Assembly (NCBI RefSeq): GCF_026723865.1
Contig: NZ_CP113529.1
Coordinates: forward strand, 3,782,001 to 3,846,000
Length of the DNA stretch: 64,000 bases
Direction of reading: 5' to 3'
Origin: Mycobacterium sp. Aquia_216
GTDB taxonomy: Bacteria; Actinomycetota; Actinomycetes; Mycobacteriales; Mycobacteriaceae
Position numbers and translations under genes: made by a program. The notes under the pieces are model-generated. The model did not search any database and was not told the DNA's origin. It saw nothing but the letters and a program-made list of their open reading frames with translations. This document shows positions 51,512 through 62,665 of this stretch, piece by piece. The first letter of the stretch is position 1; every line of letters starts with the position of its first letter.

Positions 51512-52606
51512 GTGGCCGATCTCCTGGACTTCGAGGCGCTAGAGGCCGCCGGGGTGGCCAACGCGCGCGAGCGGGCCGACCTGATCAAGTATCTGGACGA
51601 CCTTGGCTTCACGACCGACGAGATGGTGGAAGCCGAACTGCGCGGCCGGCTGTTCGGCCTGGCCGGCGACGTGCTGTCCTGGTCGGGACGGCCGATCTAC
51701 ACGTTGCAGACCGCGGCCGACGAACTCGGGATCGCGGCCGAGGACGTCGCGCGCGCCTGGGCTTTACTCGGCCTGACCGTCGCCGGTCCCGATATTCCGG
51801 TGTTGAGCCAGGCCGACGTCGACGCCCTGGCCACCTGGCTGGCACTCAAGACCGTGGTCGGCCAGGACGGCGCATTGGGCCTGCTGCGGGTACTGGGCGC
51901 CGCGATGGCCCGGCTCGCCGAAGCCGAGGCGACGATGATCCGCGCCGGGACGCCGGACATCCAGATGACTCACACCCGCGATGAACTCGCCACCGCGCAG
52001 GCCTACCGGTCGGTCGCCGAGTTCATCCCCCGACTCGGTGCACTGATCGACATCGTGCACCGCCATCACCTGACCAGCGCTCGAACGCATTTCGAGGGTG
52101 TCCTTCGCGACACGTCCTCGGCCGTGGTGTGCGGTGTCGGCTTCGCGGATCTGTCCGGCTTCACCGCGCTGACGCAGGCACTGACGCCGGCGGAGTTGTC
52201 GCACATGCTCAACGAGTTCGCCGGCACCGTCTCCGACGTGGTACATGCCGACGGCGGCCGGATAGTGAAGTTCATCGGCGACGAGGTGATGTGGGTGAGT
52301 TCGGCGCCCGAGGCGCTGGTGCGGGCGGCGGTTGATCTCGTCGAGCACCCCGCGGCGCGCGAGGAGGGGCTACAGGTCCGCGCCGGGCTGGCATTCGGCA
52401 CGGTGGTGGCCATCAACGGCGACTACTTCGGCAACCCGGTCAACCTGGCCGCCCGACTCGTGGCCGCCGCGGCGCCGGAACAGATCCTGGCCACCACCGA
52501 GCTGCGTGACAGGTTGCCGGAGTGGCCCGCGGTCGCGCGAGGCCCGTTGACACTCAAGGGTTTTGACGCTCCGGTCGCCGCGTTCGATCTGCACGCGGGG
52601 ACGTAG
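51512..52606 (+). CDS. Class III adenylyl cyclase, Rv2212 type
   Basis: 364 residues. N-terminal regulatory domain (about 1-190) and a C-terminal class III catalytic domain: metal-binding Asp in GFADLSGFTALTQAL, the second Asp in VKFIGDEVMWV, FGTVVAINGDYFGNPVNLAARL with the transition-state Asn/Arg. Makes cAMP from ATP as a homodimer. In M. tuberculosis Rv2212 is pH-sensing through its N-terminal domain and responds to fatty acids. GTG start. Divergent from gcvT. Confidence 0.95.
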   Translation: MADLLDFEALEAAGVANARERADLIKYLDDLGFTTDEMVEAELRGRLFGLAGDVLSWSGRPIYTLQTAADELGIAAEDVARAWALLGLTVAGPDIPVLSQADVDALATWLALKTVVGQDGALGLLRVLGAAMARLAEAEATMIRAGTPDIQMTHTRDELATAQAYRSVAEFIPRLGALIDIVHRHHLTSARTHFEGVLRDTSSAVVCGVGFADLSGFTALTQALTPAELSHMLNEFAGTVSDVVHADGGRIVKFIGDEVMWVSSAPEALVRAAVDLVEHPAAREEGLQVRAGLAFGTVVAINGDYFGNPVNLAARLVAAAAPEQILATTELRDRLPEWPAVARGPLTLKGFDAPVAAFDLHAGT

Positions 52607-52645
52607 CCGACCTAACCCCTACCCCGGTGACTAGGGTTATTACGC

Positions 52646-54205
52646 GTGAGTACCGAACCGGGATACCAGGCTCCTTCCGTCACTGTCGCCACGTCGCTGC
52701 CGAAACGTGGTGTGGGTTCGTCGGTATTGCTCGTGCCGGTCGTCTCGACCGGTGACGAAGACCGGCCGGGCGCGACCGTTGTCTGCGCCGAGCCCTTCCT
52801 GTCCACCGAAGCCGTCGCCGACATCGAAGCCGGCCTGCGGGCGCTGGACGCCACCGGCGGCAGTGAACAGGTACACCGGCTCGTCATACCGTCGCTTCCG
52901 GTGGCCAGCGTGCTCACGATCGGCCTGGGCAAGCCGCAATCCGAATGGCCCGCCGATACCATCCGGCGGGCCGCCGGGGTAGCCGCGCGCTCGCTGGGCA
53001 AGGCCGAAGCGGTGATCACCACGCTCGCCGAGCTGCCCGGCGAGGGCGTCGGCTCCGCCGCGGTCGAAGGGCTGATCCTGGGCAGCTACCGGTTCACCGC
53101 CTTCCGCAGCAGCAAGACCGCGCCCAAAGACCAAGGGCTGGGCAAAATCACCGTGCTCGCCTCGGACAAACAAGGGGCCAAAGAGGCCAAGCAGCAGAGC
53201 GAACACGGTGCGGCCGTCGCGACCGCGGTCGCCACCGCGCGCGACTTCGTCAACACCCCGCCCAGCCACCTGTATCCCGCCGAATTCGCCAAGCGCGCAA
53301 GGGCTTTAGGGGAATCTGTGGGCCTTGAAGTGGAGATACTGGACGACAAGGCGCTGCAAAGAGCCGGCTACGGCGGCATTGTCGGTGTAGGACAGGGCTC
53401 GTCGCGGCCCCCGCGGCTGGTGCGGTTGATCCACCGCGGTTCGAAGCTGGCCAAGAAACCGAAACAGGCCCGCAAGGTTGCGCTGGTCGGCAAAGGCGTC
53501 ACGTTCGACACCGGCGGCATCTCGATCAAGCCGGCCGCCTCGATGCATCACATGACCTCGGACATGGGCGGTGCCGCCGCCGTGATCGCGACCGTCACGC
53601 TGGCCGCGCAGCTCGAGCTGCCGATCGACGTGATCGCCACCGTGCCGATGGCCGAGAACATGCCGTCGGCGACCGCGCAGCGGCCCGGCGACGTGCTCAC
53701 CCAGTACGGCGGGATCACCGTCGAGGTGCAGAACACCGACGCCGAGGGCCGACTGATCCTGGCCGATGCCATCGTGCGCGCATGTGAAGACAACCCGGAC
53801 TATTTGATCGAGACGTCCACGCTGACCGGCGCACAGACGGTGGCGCTGGGCGCCCGCATCCCCGGGGTGATGGGCAGCGACGAGTTCCGCGACCGGGTCG
53901 CGGCGATCTCGCAGGCCGAGGGCGAGAACGGTTGGCCGATGCCGCTGCCCGACGACCTCAAGGACGACCTGAAGTCCCAGGTAGCCGACCTGTCCAACAT
54001 CAGTGGCCAGCGCTTCGCCGGCATGCTGGTGGCCGGGGTGTTCCTGCGCGAATTCGTCGCCGACGGCGTGCAGTGGGCGCACATCGACGTGGCCGGTCCG
54101 GCCTTCAACACCGGCAGCCCGTGGGGGTACTCGCCGAAAGGCTCCACCGGGGTTCCGACCCGGACGATGTTCGCCGTGCTGGAAGACATCTGCGAAAAGG
54201 GCTAG
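52646..54205 (+). CDS. pepB: Leucyl aminopeptidase PepB (M17 family)
   Basis: 519-residue cytosolic zinc/manganese aminopeptidase. N-terminal domain (about 1-180), then the M17 catalytic core: [19 protein letters not shown] (metal-binding Lys and Asp), [14 protein letters not shown], and the family signature [13 protein letters not shown]. Acts as a hexamer in peptide turnover. GTG start 40 bases after the cyclase gene. Convergent with ephD. Confidence 0.97.
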   Translation: MSTEPGYQAPSVTVATSLPKRGVGSSVLLVPVVSTGDEDRPGATVVCAEPFLSTEAVADIEAGLRALDATGGSEQVHRLVIPSLPVASVLTIGLGKPQSEWPADTIRRAAGVAARSLGKAEAVITTLAELPGEGVGSAAVEGLILGSYRFTAFRSSKTAPKDQGLGKITVLASDKQGAKEAKQQSEHGAAVATAVATARDFVNTPPSHLYPAEFAKRARALGESVGLEVEILDDKALQRAGYGGIVGVGQGSSRPPRLVRLIHRGSKLAKKPKQARKVALVGKGVTFDTGGISIKPAASMHHMTSDMGGAAAVIATVTLAAQLELPIDVIATVPMAENMPSATAQRPGDVLTQYGGITVEVQNTDAEGRLILADAIVRACEDNPDYLIETSTLTGAQTVALGARIPGVMGSDEFRDRVAAISQAEGENGWPMPLPDDLKDDLKSQVADLSNISGQRFAGMLVAGVFLREFVADGVQWAHIDVAGPAFNTGSPWGYSPKGSTGVPTRTMFAVLEDICEKG

Positions 54206-54231
54206 GGAACGGCGCGGCGCGGTAAGCCGCC

Positions 54232-55998
54232 TCAGATCACCCGGAAGCGCGCGGTACTGCGCAGCGCTTGCGGCAGCAGCCGCGAAACGCCGTAGAGCGC
54301 ATAGGCTTCCGGCGCGACCGGGCGGATCGGTTTCTTCTTCTGGACCGACGACAAGATCGCGTCGGCGACCTTGTCGGGCCCGTAACGGCGCAGCGCGAAC
54401 ATCTTGCCCAGCTGGCCTCGCCGGCCGTCGACGTGCCCGTCGTGCTTGCCGGCGGGAGCGTCGAACCGGGTGGTGTTGATGATGTTCGTGTCGATGAGGC
54501 CCGGGCAGATCGTGGTCAGGCCAATGTCGGCGGCCTCGAGTTCGGCACGCAGGCAGTCGGAGAACATGTAGGTCGCCGCCTTGGAGGTGCAGTAGGCGTT
54601 CAACGACTGCAGTGGCGCGTAGGCGGCCATCGACGACACGTTGACGATGTGCCCGCCGGTGCCACGCTCGACCAAGCGTCGCCCGAACGCCCGGCTGCCG
54701 TTGACCACGCCGCCGAGGTTGACGTCGAGCACCCGGTCGAACTGTTCGGCGGGGGTGTCCAGGAATTGGCCGGCCTGCCCGATCCCCGCATTGTTGACCA
54801 CGATGTCGGGCACGCCGTGTTCGGCGCTGACGAGCTCGGCGAAGGCCTCGACCGCGCCAGTGTCGGACACGTCGAGCACGTAGGCGTGCGCGACCCCGCC
54901 CCGTGCGGTGATCTCGGCCGCGGTCTCCTTGACGGCGGCCTCGTCGATGTCGCTGACGACCAGCTCGGCGCCCTCGCGGGCGAAGGCGTACGCGGTCTCG
55001 CGACCGATTCCGCTGCCGGCGCCGGTGACCGACACCAGGGTGTCGCCGAAGGTGCCGCGGGGCCGGCCCACCTGCGCGCGCAGCAGCGCGCGGCTGGGCG
55101 CTTTGCCCACGGCCAGGTCGGCGAACTCGTGCACCGCGGCCGCCATCACCTGCGGGTGGGACATCGGCGAAAAGTGACCGGCCCGGATGTCACGCCGCCA
55201 CAGCCGCGGCACCCACCGCGCGGTCTCGTCGTAGCCATACGGGCGCACGTAGCGGTCACGGGTGTTGACGATCAACTGCACCGGCACGTCCACGACGTGG
55301 ATGGCCTGGCCGCGACCGGAGAACGAACGAAAGTAGTTGGCGGGATAGGTTTTTACCGAACTGGCCGCATCCCCGGCGATGTTGGCGGAGTGATGAATCT
55401 GCTCATCGGGAATGTTATCGACGACGTTGCGCCGCAGCGCGGGCAGCGAGAACGCCGCCCGAATCAGCAGCGGCGCCAGCACCGGGATCGAGAAGAAGAC
55501 CATGTAGGTGAGCCGCAGCGCCTGGCTGATCGAGCGGGCAAACCTTCGTGGGCGCCACGGTTGGCGCAGACCGCTGAAGATGTATTCGACCAGTTGCTCC
55601 TGACTCGGGCCGGACACCGACGTGAAGGAGGCGACCCGGTCGCCGGCCCCAGGCCGTTTCAGGTACTCCCAGACACCCACCGAACCCCAGTCGTGGGCCA
55701 GCACATGCACCGGCCGGCCGGCGCTCAGTTCGCTTGTCACCGCCGCGAAATCGTCGGCGAAGCGCGCCATCGTGTACGCCGAGACTCTCTTGGGCGCCCC
55801 GGACAGGCCGACCCCGCGGTTGTCGTAGCGGATGATCCGGAACCGCTCGGCCAGCAGCGGAACGACCCCGTCCCACAGCACGTGCGAGTCGGGCCAGCCG
55901 TGCACCAGCACAACCGTCGGACCGTTGGGGTTGCCTTCTTCGTAGACCGCGACGCGGACGTCGTCCGCGCTGTCGACGAACTGCTGTGTTGCCGGCAT
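54232..55998 (-). CDS. ephD: EphD: epoxide hydrolase-like alpha/beta hydrolase fused to SDR
   Basis: 588 residues, two enzymes in one chain. N-terminal alpha/beta hydrolase (about 1-295): oxyanion HGWPDSHVLWDG and nucleophile Asp in LAHDWGSVGVW, the epoxide-hydrolase pattern. C-terminal short-chain dehydrogenase (about 320-560): TGAGSGIGRETAYAF, NNAGIGQAGQF, catalytic Ser in VNVSSMAAYAPL and YCTSK. In M. tuberculosis EphD acts on epoxy-mycolic acids. ATG 55998 is set by GGCGGAGG upstream; the frame is open to 56211 but shows no homology. Convergent with pepB, divergent from dlaT. Confidence 0.95.
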   Translation of the reverse strand: MPATQQFVDSADDVRVAVYEEGNPNGPTVVLVHGWPDSHVLWDGVVPLLAERFRIIRYDNRGVGLSGAPKRVSAYTMARFADDFAAVTSELSAGRPVHVLAHDWGSVGVWEYLKRPGAGDRVASFTSVSGPSQEQLVEYIFSGLRQPWRPRRFARSISQALRLTYMVFFSIPVLAPLLIRAAFSLPALRRNVVDNIPDEQIHHSANIAGDAASSVKTYPANYFRSFSGRGQAIHVVDVPVQLIVNTRDRYVRPYGYDETARWVPRLWRRDIRAGHFSPMSHPQVMAAAVHEFADLAVGKAPSRALLRAQVGRPRGTFGDTLVSVTGAGSGIGRETAYAFAREGAELVVSDIDEAAVKETAAEITARGGVAHAYVLDVSDTGAVEAFAELVSAEHGVPDIVVNNAGIGQAGQFLDTPAEQFDRVLDVNLGGVVNGSRAFGRRLVERGTGGHIVNVSSMAAYAPLQSLNAYCTSKAATYMFSDCLRAELEAADIGLTTICPGLIDTNIINTTRFDAPAGKHDGHVDGRRGQLGKMFALRRYGPDKVADAILSSVQKKKPIRPVAPEAYALYGVSRLLPQALRSTARFRVI

Positions 55999-56183
55999 CG
56001 AACCTCCGCCTCCCCGCGAACCTCTGGCAATTCGGCACACCGTAGCAAGCGGGTCAGCCCTGGCTGTGTGCCGACGCAGAGGCAATGACAGGATAGTTTC
56101 GACGTCAACTTGCAGTACACCACGGTGTGGTAAGTCAGATGTCGTCCTGCGCCGACCCACGAGCAATCGAGGAGTCAAAAGAG

Positions 56184-57971
56184 ATGGCCTTCTCCGTCCA
56201 GATGCCGGCACTCGGTGAGAGCGTGACCGAGGGGACGGTCACCCGCTGGCTCAAGCAGGAAGGCGACACGGTCGAGCTCGACGAACCGCTTGTCGAGGTG
56301 TCGACCGACAAGGTCGACACCGAAATCCCGGCACCCGCCGCGGGTGTGCTGACCAAGATCGTCGCCCAGGAGGACGACACCGTCGAGGTCGGCGGCGAGC
56401 TGGCCGTCATCGGCGAGGCCGCCGAAGACGGCGCCTCGGGCGCGCCCGCCCAGGCGCCCAGCCAACCGGCGGCCGAATCCACGCCGGAGCCCGAGCCGGA
56501 ACCCGAGCCCACGCCTCAACCGGAGCCCGAGCGTCAGCCCGAACCCGCTGCGCAGGCCGCGCCGCAGAGCTCCGGCGACGGCACCGCTACCCCGGTGCTG
56601 ATGCCCGAGCTCGGCGAGTCGGTCACCGAGGGCACCGTGACCCGGTGGCTCAAGAAGGTCGGCGATTCGGTCCAGGTGGACGAAGCGCTGGTGGAGGTCT
56701 CCACCGACAAGGTGGACACCGAGATCCCGTCACCGGTGGCCGGAGTCCTGCTCAGCATCACCGCCGACGAAGACGCCACCGTGGCGGTCGGCGGTGAGTT
56801 GGCCCGGATCGGCAGCGGCTCCGCCGCGCCTGCTCCTTCTGCCTCTCCGCCGCCCGCTCCCAAGCCAGAGCCGAAGCCCGAACCGGCGCCCCAACCCAAG
56901 GCCGAGGCCCCGCCTGCCCCCAAGCCCGCTCCGGAGCCCACGCCACAACCCAAGCCCGAGCCCACCCCGGCTCCGCAAGCCGCACCCGCCCAGCCCGCGG
57001 TGGAAGCCCAGGGTGACGGCACTCCGTACGTGACCCCGCTGGTGCGAAAGCTGGCCACCGAAAACAACATCGACCTTTCCGCGGTGAAGGGCACCGGCGT
57101 CGGTGGCCGCATCCGCAAGCAGGACGTGCTGGCCGCCGCGCAGCAGAAGCAAGAGGCCGCGAAGGCGCCGGCACCGGCCGCGCCGGCTCCCGCCGCGCCG
57201 GCAGCCAAGGCTCCCGCGGCTGCGACGCCGTCACCCGCGCTGGCCCACCTGCGCGGCACCACGCAGAAGGCCAACCGGATCCGCCAGCTCACCGCCAAGA
57301 AGACCCGCGAATCCCTGCAGGCCACGGCGCAGCTCACCCAGACCCACGAGGTCGACATGACCAAGATCGTGGGTCTGCGGGCCAGGGCCAAGACGGCGTT
57401 CGCCGAGCGTGAGGGCGTGAATCTGACCTACCTGCCGTTCATCGCCAAGGCGGTGATCGACGCGCTGAAGATTCACCCCAACGTCAACGCCAGCTACAAC
57501 GAGGACTCCAAGGAGATCACCTACTACGACGCCGAGCACCTCGGTTTCGCCGTCGACACCGAGCAGGGCCTGCTCTCCCCGGTGATTCACAATGCCGGCG
57601 ACCTGTCGCTGGCCGGGCTCTCCCGTGCGATCGCCGATATCGCCGAGCGCGCCCGCTCGGGCAACCTGAAACCCGACGAGTTGTCCGGCGGCACCTTCAC
57701 GATCACCAACATCGGCAGCCAGGGCGCGTTGTTCGACACCCCGATCCTGGTTCCGCCGCAGGCCGCCATGCTGGGCACCGGGGCCATCGTCAAACGGCCC
57801 CGGGTGATCGTCGACGAGTTGGGCAACGAGTCCATCGGGGTGCGCTCGGTTTGCTACCTCCCGCTGACCTACGACCATCGGCTGATCGACGGGGCCGATG
57901 CCGGACGATTCGTCACCACGATCAAGCACCGGCTCGAAGAGGCAGCGTTCGAGGCCGATTTGGGGCTTTAG
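56184..57971 (+). CDS. dlaT: Dihydrolipoamide acyltransferase DlaT (E2)
   Basis: 595 residues. Two lipoyl domains (about 1-80 and 130-215) with lipoyl Lys in [15 protein letters not shown] and [15 protein letters not shown], Pro/Glu/Ala-rich linkers, an E3-binding domain ([30 protein letters not shown]), and the catalytic domain ending [15 protein letters not shown] with His565 and Asp569. E2 core of pyruvate dehydrogenase and, in M. tuberculosis, of the antioxidant complex with AhpC/AhpD. ATG 56184 behind GAGGAG. Upstream of the lipoate synthesis genes that modify it. Confidence 0.97.
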   Translation: MAFSVQMPALGESVTEGTVTRWLKQEGDTVELDEPLVEVSTDKVDTEIPAPAAGVLTKIVAQEDDTVEVGGELAVIGEAAEDGASGAPAQAPSQPAAESTPEPEPEPEPTPQPEPERQPEPAAQAAPQSSGDGTATPVLMPELGESVTEGTVTRWLKKVGDSVQVDEALVEVSTDKVDTEIPSPVAGVLLSITADEDATVAVGGELARIGSGSAAPAPSASPPPAPKPEPKPEPAPQPKAEAPPAPKPAPEPTPQPKPEPTPAPQAAPAQPAVEAQGDGTPYVTPLVRKLATENNIDLSAVKGTGVGGRIRKQDVLAAAQQKQEAAKAPAPAAPAPAAPAAKAPAAATPSPALAHLRGTTQKANRIRQLTAKKTRESLQATAQLTQTHEVDMTKIVGLRARAKTAFAEREGVNLTYLPFIAKAVIDALKIHPNVNASYNEDSKEITYYDAEHLGFAVDTEQGLLSPVIHNAGDLSLAGLSRAIADIAERARSGNLKPDELSGGTFTITNIGSQGALFDTPILVPPQAAMLGTGAIVKRPRVIVDELGNESIGVRSVCYLPLTYDHRLIDGADAGRFVTTIKHRLEEAAFEADLGL

Positions 57972-57975
57972 CGCA

Positions 57976-58887
57976 GTGGCCAAGCCCGTCATCGCGATTG
58001 CGGGTTCATCCGGCCTGATCGGCTCCGCCTTGGCTGCGGCCCTGCGGGCCGCCGACCACCGGGTGTTGCGCATCGTCCGCCGGACGCCGGGCAATCCCGA
58101 TGAGCTGCACTGGAATCCGGAAAGCGGTGATTTCGATCCCGAACCGCTGACCGATGTCGACGCGGTCGTCAACCTGTGCGGCGTCAACGTCGGCCGGCGC
58201 CGGTGGTCGGGCGCGTTCAAGCAGAGCCTGCGCGACAGCCGCATCGCCCCCACGGAGGTGCTGGCCAACGCGGTCGCCGAGGCCGGCGTCCAGACTCTGA
58301 TCAACGCCAGCGCGGTGGGTTATTACGGAGATACCAAAGACCGCGTGGTCGATGAAAACGACCGGGCGGGAACGGGTTTCCTCGCCCGGCTGTGCGAAGA
58401 CTGGGAGGCCGCGACGTTGCCGGCCCAATATGGCGGCGCCCGCGTGGTGCTGGCCCGCACCGGCCTGGTGATGGCCGCGGCCGGTGGTGCTTTGCGCCGG
58501 ATGCGCCCGCTGTTCTCGGTGGGCCTGGGCGCCCGGCTGGGCAGTGGCCGTCAGTACATGTCGTGGATCAGCCTGGAAGACGAAGTGCGGGCCTTGCTGT
58601 TCGCCATCGCGCACCCGTCACTGTCCGGCCCGGTGAACTTGACCGGCCCCGCGCCCGTCACCAACGCCGAGTTCACCACCGCCGTGGGCAGCGCGATCAA
58701 CCGTCCGACTCCGATGATGCTGCCGGCCTTCGCTGTCCGGGCCGCGCTCGGAGAATTCGCCGACGAGGGGCTGCTGACCGGTCAGCGTGCCATCCCATCC
58801 GCCTTGGAGCGCGCGGGTTTTCAGTTCCACCACAACACCATTGGCGAGGCGCTGGCTTACGCCACCGCCCGGCGCGACCAGGACTAG
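57976..58887 (+). CDS. TIGR01777-type NAD-dependent epimerase/dehydratase (Rv2216 family)
   Basis: 303 residues, extended SDR of the YfcH/TIGR01777 group: [46 protein letters not shown], and [17 protein letters not shown]. No catalytic YxxxK of classical SDRs can be assigned with confidence. GTG start 4 bases after the dlaT stop, two bases before the next gene. Substrate unknown; position in the lipoate operon is conserved in mycobacteria. Confidence 0.93.
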   Translation: MAKPVIAIAGSSGLIGSALAAALRAADHRVLRIVRRTPGNPDELHWNPESGDFDPEPLTDVDAVVNLCGVNVGRRRWSGAFKQSLRDSRIAPTEVLANAVAEAGVQTLINASAVGYYGDTKDRVVDENDRAGTGFLARLCEDWEAATLPAQYGGARVVLARTGLVMAAAGGALRRMRPLFSVGLGARLGSGRQYMSWISLEDEVRALLFAIAHPSLSGPVNLTGPAPVTNAEFTTAVGSAINRPTPMMLPAFAVRAALGEFADEGLLTGQRAIPSALERAGFQFHHNTIGEALAYATARRDQD

Positions 58888-58889
58888 AC

Positions 58890-59801
58890 ATGTATTTGGT
58901 CACCGGAGCGGGCGGGGGTGTCGGCGGCGTAAGCCGGACCGTGGTCGAAGAATTGCGGTCCCGCGGCGAGCAGGTGCGCGCCCTGGTGCACCGTGACGAC
59001 GAACGAGCCGACTCGCTGCGTGCGTTGGGCGCCGAGGTGGTGGTCGGCGACCTGACCGTGCCGCAGGACGTCGTCGACGCGATGGCCGGAGCGGACCGGA
59101 TGTTCTTTTCCATGAGTGTCTCACCGGACTATCTGCAGGCGACCGCGGTGGTGTGCGCGGCGGCGCTGGAATCGGGTCGCCTCGAGGTGATCGTGAACAT
59201 GTCGCAGATGACGGTGTCGCAGATGACGCTGACGAGCACCGGCGAGTCCCGTCAGCATCGCCTGCACTGGCTCGCCGAGCACGTGATGAATTGGTCGGGC
59301 GTGCCGGTGGTGCATGTGCGGCCGACGGTGTTTCTGGACAATCCGCTCTTGACCTCGCTGGCGGCGCCGTCGTTGCGCGAACGGAACCTGCTGGTGCTGC
59401 CGTTCGGGGCCGGCAAGACCTCGCCGATCGCGGCCAGTGACGTTGCCCGGGTGGTCTGCGCGGTGCTGCTGGACCCGGCCGATCGCGTCGGCGCCGTCTA
59501 CGAGTTGACCGGTCCGCAGAGCCTGGACATCGACGGACTGGCCGCGGAGTACGCCCGCGGGCTGAACCGACCGATCACCGGCACCGACGTCGCGCACGAC
59601 ACCTGGGTCGAGGAGGTGCTGCGGCCCCTGGGGCTGCCCGCACACGTTCAGCAACATCTCGCCACGATGGCCCAGTTGCACCGCGCCGGCCGCTACGACC
59701 GGTCCACCGACGACGTCGAGCAGATTACCGGCCAACCCGCACTGAGCGTCGAACAATACTTGGAGCAGTACACAGCCGCGAACCCCCAACTGTTCGCGTA
59801 G
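58890..59801 (+). CDS. NmrA-like NAD(P)-binding protein, accessory
   Basis: 303 residues: Rossmann motif [40 protein letters not shown], then [15 protein letters not shown] and [18 protein letters not shown], the usual atypical-SDR/NmrA layout. Such proteins are NAD(P)H sensors or quinone/ketone reductases. ATG two bases after the Rv2216-type stop, 11 bases before lipB. I do not recall a gene here in M. tuberculosis, so it is an insertion into the dlaT-lipBA operon. It has the same length as its upstream neighbour but a different sequence. Confidence 0.88.
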   Translation: MYLVTGAGGGVGGVSRTVVEELRSRGEQVRALVHRDDERADSLRALGAEVVVGDLTVPQDVVDAMAGADRMFFSMSVSPDYLQATAVVCAAALESGRLEVIVNMSQMTVSQMTLTSTGESRQHRLHWLAEHVMNWSGVPVVHVRPTVFLDNPLLTSLAAPSLRERNLLVLPFGAGKTSPIAASDVARVVCAVLLDPADRVGAVYELTGPQSLDIDGLAAEYARGLNRPITGTDVAHDTWVEEVLRPLGLPAHVQQHLATMAQLHRAGRYDRSTDDVEQITGQPALSVEQYLEQYTAANPQLFA

Positions 59802-59812
59802 CGTTGGCCAGC

Positions 59813-60511
59813 GTGAGGGGTTCCATCCGGTCGCACACCACCGCGATCGAGGTCCGCCAATTGGGGGCGGTCGAATATCGCACCGCGTGGCAGCTGCAGC
59901 GTGACCTGGCGGACGCCAGGGTCGCCGGCGGCAGCGACACCCTGCTGCTGCTGGAACATCCCGCGGTCTACACCGCCGGACGGCGCACCGAGCCGCACGA
60001 ACGACCGGACCCATCCCTTCAAGGCATTCCCGTCGTCGACACCGACCGCGGCGGCAAAATCACCTGGCACGGTCCGGGGCAGCTGGTCGGGTACCCGATC
60101 ATCGGCCTGGCCGAACCCCTCGATGTGGTGAATTATGTTCGACGCCTTGAGGAATCGCTGATCAAGGTGTGTTGCGATCTGGGCCTGGACGTGGGCCGGG
60201 TCGATGGCCGCTCCGGCGTTTGGCTGCCCGGCAGGCCCGCGCGCAAGATCGCTGCGATCGGCGTCCGAGTCTCGCGTTCGACTGCGCTGCACGGGTTCGC
60301 GCTCAACTGCGACTGCGACTTGGCCGCGTTCAGCCCCATCGTGCCCTGCGGCATCACCGACGCCGGGGTGACGTCGCTGTCGGCCGAACTCGGGCGCACC
60401 GTCGCCGTCGACGAGGTCCGCGCGGCCGTCGCCGGGGCCGTGTGCGATGCCCTCGACGGTGTCTTACCGGTGCGGGCACACGACGCCGCCCGCGTAGCAT
60501 CAGCGATGTGA
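59813..60511 (+). CDS. lipB: Octanoyl-[acyl carrier protein]-protein N-octanoyltransferase LipB
   Basis: 232 residues. Moves octanoate from ACP to lipoyl domains such as those of DlaT. Catalytic dyad visible: Lys145 in [13 protein letters not shown] and Cys179 in [13 protein letters not shown], matching Lys142 and Cys176 of M. tuberculosis after a three-residue insertion. [16 protein letters not shown] is the substrate loop. GTG 59813 chosen over TTG 59804 from alignment (MRGSIRS). Stop overlaps the lipA start as GTGA. Confidence 0.96.
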   Translation: MRGSIRSHTTAIEVRQLGAVEYRTAWQLQRDLADARVAGGSDTLLLLEHPAVYTAGRRTEPHERPDPSLQGIPVVDTDRGGKITWHGPGQLVGYPIIGLAEPLDVVNYVRRLEESLIKVCCDLGLDVGRVDGRSGVWLPGRPARKIAAIGVRVSRSTALHGFALNCDCDLAAFSPIVPCGITDAGVTSLSAELGRTVAVDEVRAAVAGAVCDALDGVLPVRAHDAARVASAM

Positions 60512-61446
60512 CTGTCGTCCCCGAAGGCCGCAAACTGCTGCGGCTGGAAGTGCGTAACGCGCAGACGCCGATCGAGCGCAAGCCACCGTGGATCAAGACC
60601 CGGGTCCGGATGGGGCCGGAGTACACCGAGCTCAAAAGCCTGGTCCGACGGGAAGGTCTGCACACCGTCTGCGAAGAGGCCGGCTGCCCGAACATCTTCG
60701 AATGCTGGGAAGACCGGGAAGCAACCTTCCTGATCGGCGGTGACCAGTGCACCCGCCGCTGCGACTTCTGCCAGATCGACACCGGTAAGCCCGCCGAGCT
60801 GGACCGCGACGAGCCCCGGCGCGTCGCCGAAAGCGTGCAGACGATGGGGTTGCGCTACGCCACCGTCACCGGCGTCGCCCGCGACGACCTGCCGGACGGC
60901 GGGGCGTGGCTGTACGCCGAAACCGTGCGCGCGATCAAAGAGCTCAACCCGTCGACCGGCGTCGAGCTACTGGTCCCCGACTTCAACGGCGAGCCCGCCC
61001 GCCTTGCGGAAGTCTTCGAGTCGCGCCCAGAAGTGTTGGCGCACAACGTCGAAACGGTCCCGCGCATCTTCAAGCGGATCCGCCCCGCCTTCACTTATCA
61101 ACGCAGCCTGGGCGTGCTCACCGCAGCCCGCGACGTCGGGCTGGTCACCAAGAGCAACCTGATTCTCGGCCTCGGCGAAACACCCGACGAGGTGCGCACC
61201 GCCCTGGCCGACCTGCACGACGCCGGCTGCGACATCGTCACCATCACCCAGTACCTGCGACCCTCGGCGCGCCATCATCCGGTGCAGCGCTGGGTGAAAC
61301 CCGAGGAGTTCGACGAGTTTGCGCAGCACGCCGAGGGGTTGGGCTTTGCGGGCGTGCTGGCCGGGCCGCTGGTGCGCTCGTCGTACCGGGCCGGCCGGCT
61401 GTATCAGCAAGCCGTACGCAGCCGCACCTCGGACGCCGTGGGGTAA
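60508..61446 (+). CDS. lipA: Lipoyl synthase LipA (radical SAM)
   Basis: 312 residues. Inserts two sulfur atoms into octanoyl-protein. Two [4Fe-4S] sites: auxiliary CX4CX5C (Cys55, Cys60, Cys66) and radical SAM CX3CX2C (Cys81, Cys85, Cys88 in CTRRCDFC). RSSY at the C-terminus supplies the Ser ligand of the auxiliary cluster (VRSSYRAG). GTG start overlapping the lipB stop. Works directly after LipB on DlaT. Confidence 0.97.
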   Translation: MTVVPEGRKLLRLEVRNAQTPIERKPPWIKTRVRMGPEYTELKSLVRREGLHTVCEEAGCPNIFECWEDREATFLIGGDQCTRRCDFCQIDTGKPAELDRDEPRRVAESVQTMGLRYATVTGVARDDLPDGGAWLYAETVRAIKELNPSTGVELLVPDFNGEPARLAEVFESRPEVLAHNVETVPRIFKRIRPAFTYQRSLGVLTAARDVGLVTKSNLILGLGETPDEVRTALADLHDAGCDIVTITQYLRPSARHHPVQRWVKPEEFDEFAQHAEGLGFAGVLAGPLVRSSYRAGRLYQQAVRSRTSDAVG

Positions 61447-61489
61447 CTCGGGGCCATCGGCCAACCGCGCGTACGTATTCTTAGTGATT

Positions 61490-62242
61490 ATGGCTAAATC
61501 CCGCAGCACCGCCGAGAACAAGGCCGCCCGGGCAGCGGCGCAGGCCGCCCGCAAGGCCGCGGCCAAGGAGCGCCGCGGCCAGCTGTGGCAGGCCTTCAAC
61601 ATGCAGCGCAAACAGGATAAGCGCCTGCTCCCCTACATGATCGGCGCGTTCGTTGTGATCGTGGCCGTCTCGGTCACGGTGGGTGTGCTGGTCGGCGGAA
61701 TCACCACGTTCACCCTGATCCCGCTCGGCGTGGTGCTTGGTCTGCTGGTGGCGTTCATCATCTTCGGCCGCCGGGCCCAGAAGTCGGTCTACCGCCAAGC
61801 CGAGGGGCAAACCGGCGCGGCTGCCTGGGTGCTGGACAACCTGCGCGGCAAGTGGCGGGTCACTCCGGGTGTCGCGGCCACCGGCCACTTCGACGCGGTG
61901 CATCGGGTGATTGGCCGCCCTGGCGTCATCTTCGTCGGCGAGGGGTCGACGACCCGGGTCAAACCGCTACTGGCCCAAGAGAAGAAGCGCACCGCGCGGC
62001 TGGTCGGCGACATACCGATCTACGACATCGTCGTCGGCAGCGGCGACGGCGAGGTCCCGCTCTCCAAGCTGGAGCGCCACCTGACCCGGCTTCCGGCCAA
62101 CATCACCGTCAAGCAAATGGACGCGCTGGAGTCGCGACTGGCCGCGCTGGGGTCACGCGCGGGTGCCGCCATCATGCCCAAGGGGCCGCTGCCCAACTCG
62201 GGCAAGATGCGCGGCGTGCAGCGCACCGTCCGCCGCAAGTAG
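61490..62242 (+). CDS. DUF4191 membrane protein (Rv2219 family)
   Basis: 250 residues. Ala/Lys/Arg-rich N-terminus (SRSTAENKAARAAAQAARKA), two membrane helices (YMIGAFVVIVAVSVTVGVLV and LIPLGVVLGLLVAFIIFG) and a cytoplasmic domain (GQTGAAAWVLDNLRGKWRVTPGVAATGHFDAVHRV). ATG at 61490; the frame upstream overlaps lipA. Found after lipA in mycobacteria; function unknown. Convergent with the RDD gene. Confidence 0.92.
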   Translation: MAKSRSTAENKAARAAAQAARKAAAKERRGQLWQAFNMQRKQDKRLLPYMIGAFVVIVAVSVTVGVLVGGITTFTLIPLGVVLGLLVAFIIFGRRAQKSVYRQAEGQTGAAAWVLDNLRGKWRVTPGVAATGHFDAVHRVIGRPGVIFVGEGSTTRVKPLLAQEKKRTARLVGDIPIYDIVVGSGDGEVPLSKLERHLTRLPANITVKQMDALESRLAALGSRAGAAIMPKGPLPNSGKMRGVQRTVRRK

Positions 62243-62248
62243 AGATCC

Positions 62249-62665
62249 CTAACGCCGTACCACGGCCGTGTTGGTCACCCGGTCTTGGATACCCCGCCCG
62301 TCCCAGTCGGTGAACAACGCCGGGACCACCAGGGCGACCAGCAGGCCGCGCGCCGCGACCCGCCCGAGGCCCAGCCGTCCGTCCAGCGCCACCACCGCAA
62401 GGCCGAGCGCCAGCTGACCGGGGGTGAATCCGTACAGCCGCACCGCCACCAATCCGAGCAGGAACCAGATCACCAGCACCGCCGTCGACAACACTCGTTC
62501 GGAGAAGAGACCGAACGCCATCGCCAGCGCCGCCAGCCCATAGGCGAGCAGCCAGTCCACCATCAGCGCCGCCAGGCGGCGTCCCATCGACGCCAGCGAT
62601 CCCGGCCCGCTCTGCGGCAAGCCCAGCGTCTCGCCGGGGTATGCCGGGCGCGATTCCGGCATCAT
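62249..62665 (-). CDS. RDD family membrane protein (Rv2219A)
   Basis: 138 residues. RDD-type motif at RRLAALMVDWLLAYGLAALAM, a second helix TAVLVIWFLLGLVAVRLYG followed by GFTPGQLALGLAVV, and a third LVALVVPALF near the C-terminus ending GIQDRVTNTAVVRR. RDD proteins are small membrane proteins of mostly unknown role; some affect ion exchange. Two adjacent Met codons at the start. Divergent from glnA1, sharing a 218-base regulatory region. Confidence 0.92.
   Translation of the reverse strand: MMPESRPAYPGETLGLPQSGPGSLASMGRRLAALMVDWLLAYGLAALAMAFGLFSERVLSTAVLVIWFLLGLVAVRLYGFTPGQLALGLAVVALDGRLGLGRVAARGLLVALVVPALFTDWDGRGIQDRVTNTAVVRR

Noticed and set aside
54232..55998. EphD as two genes joined by a sequencing error
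   Set aside because: The hydrolase-SDR fusion is the known form of EphD in M. tuberculosis and the frame is continuous.
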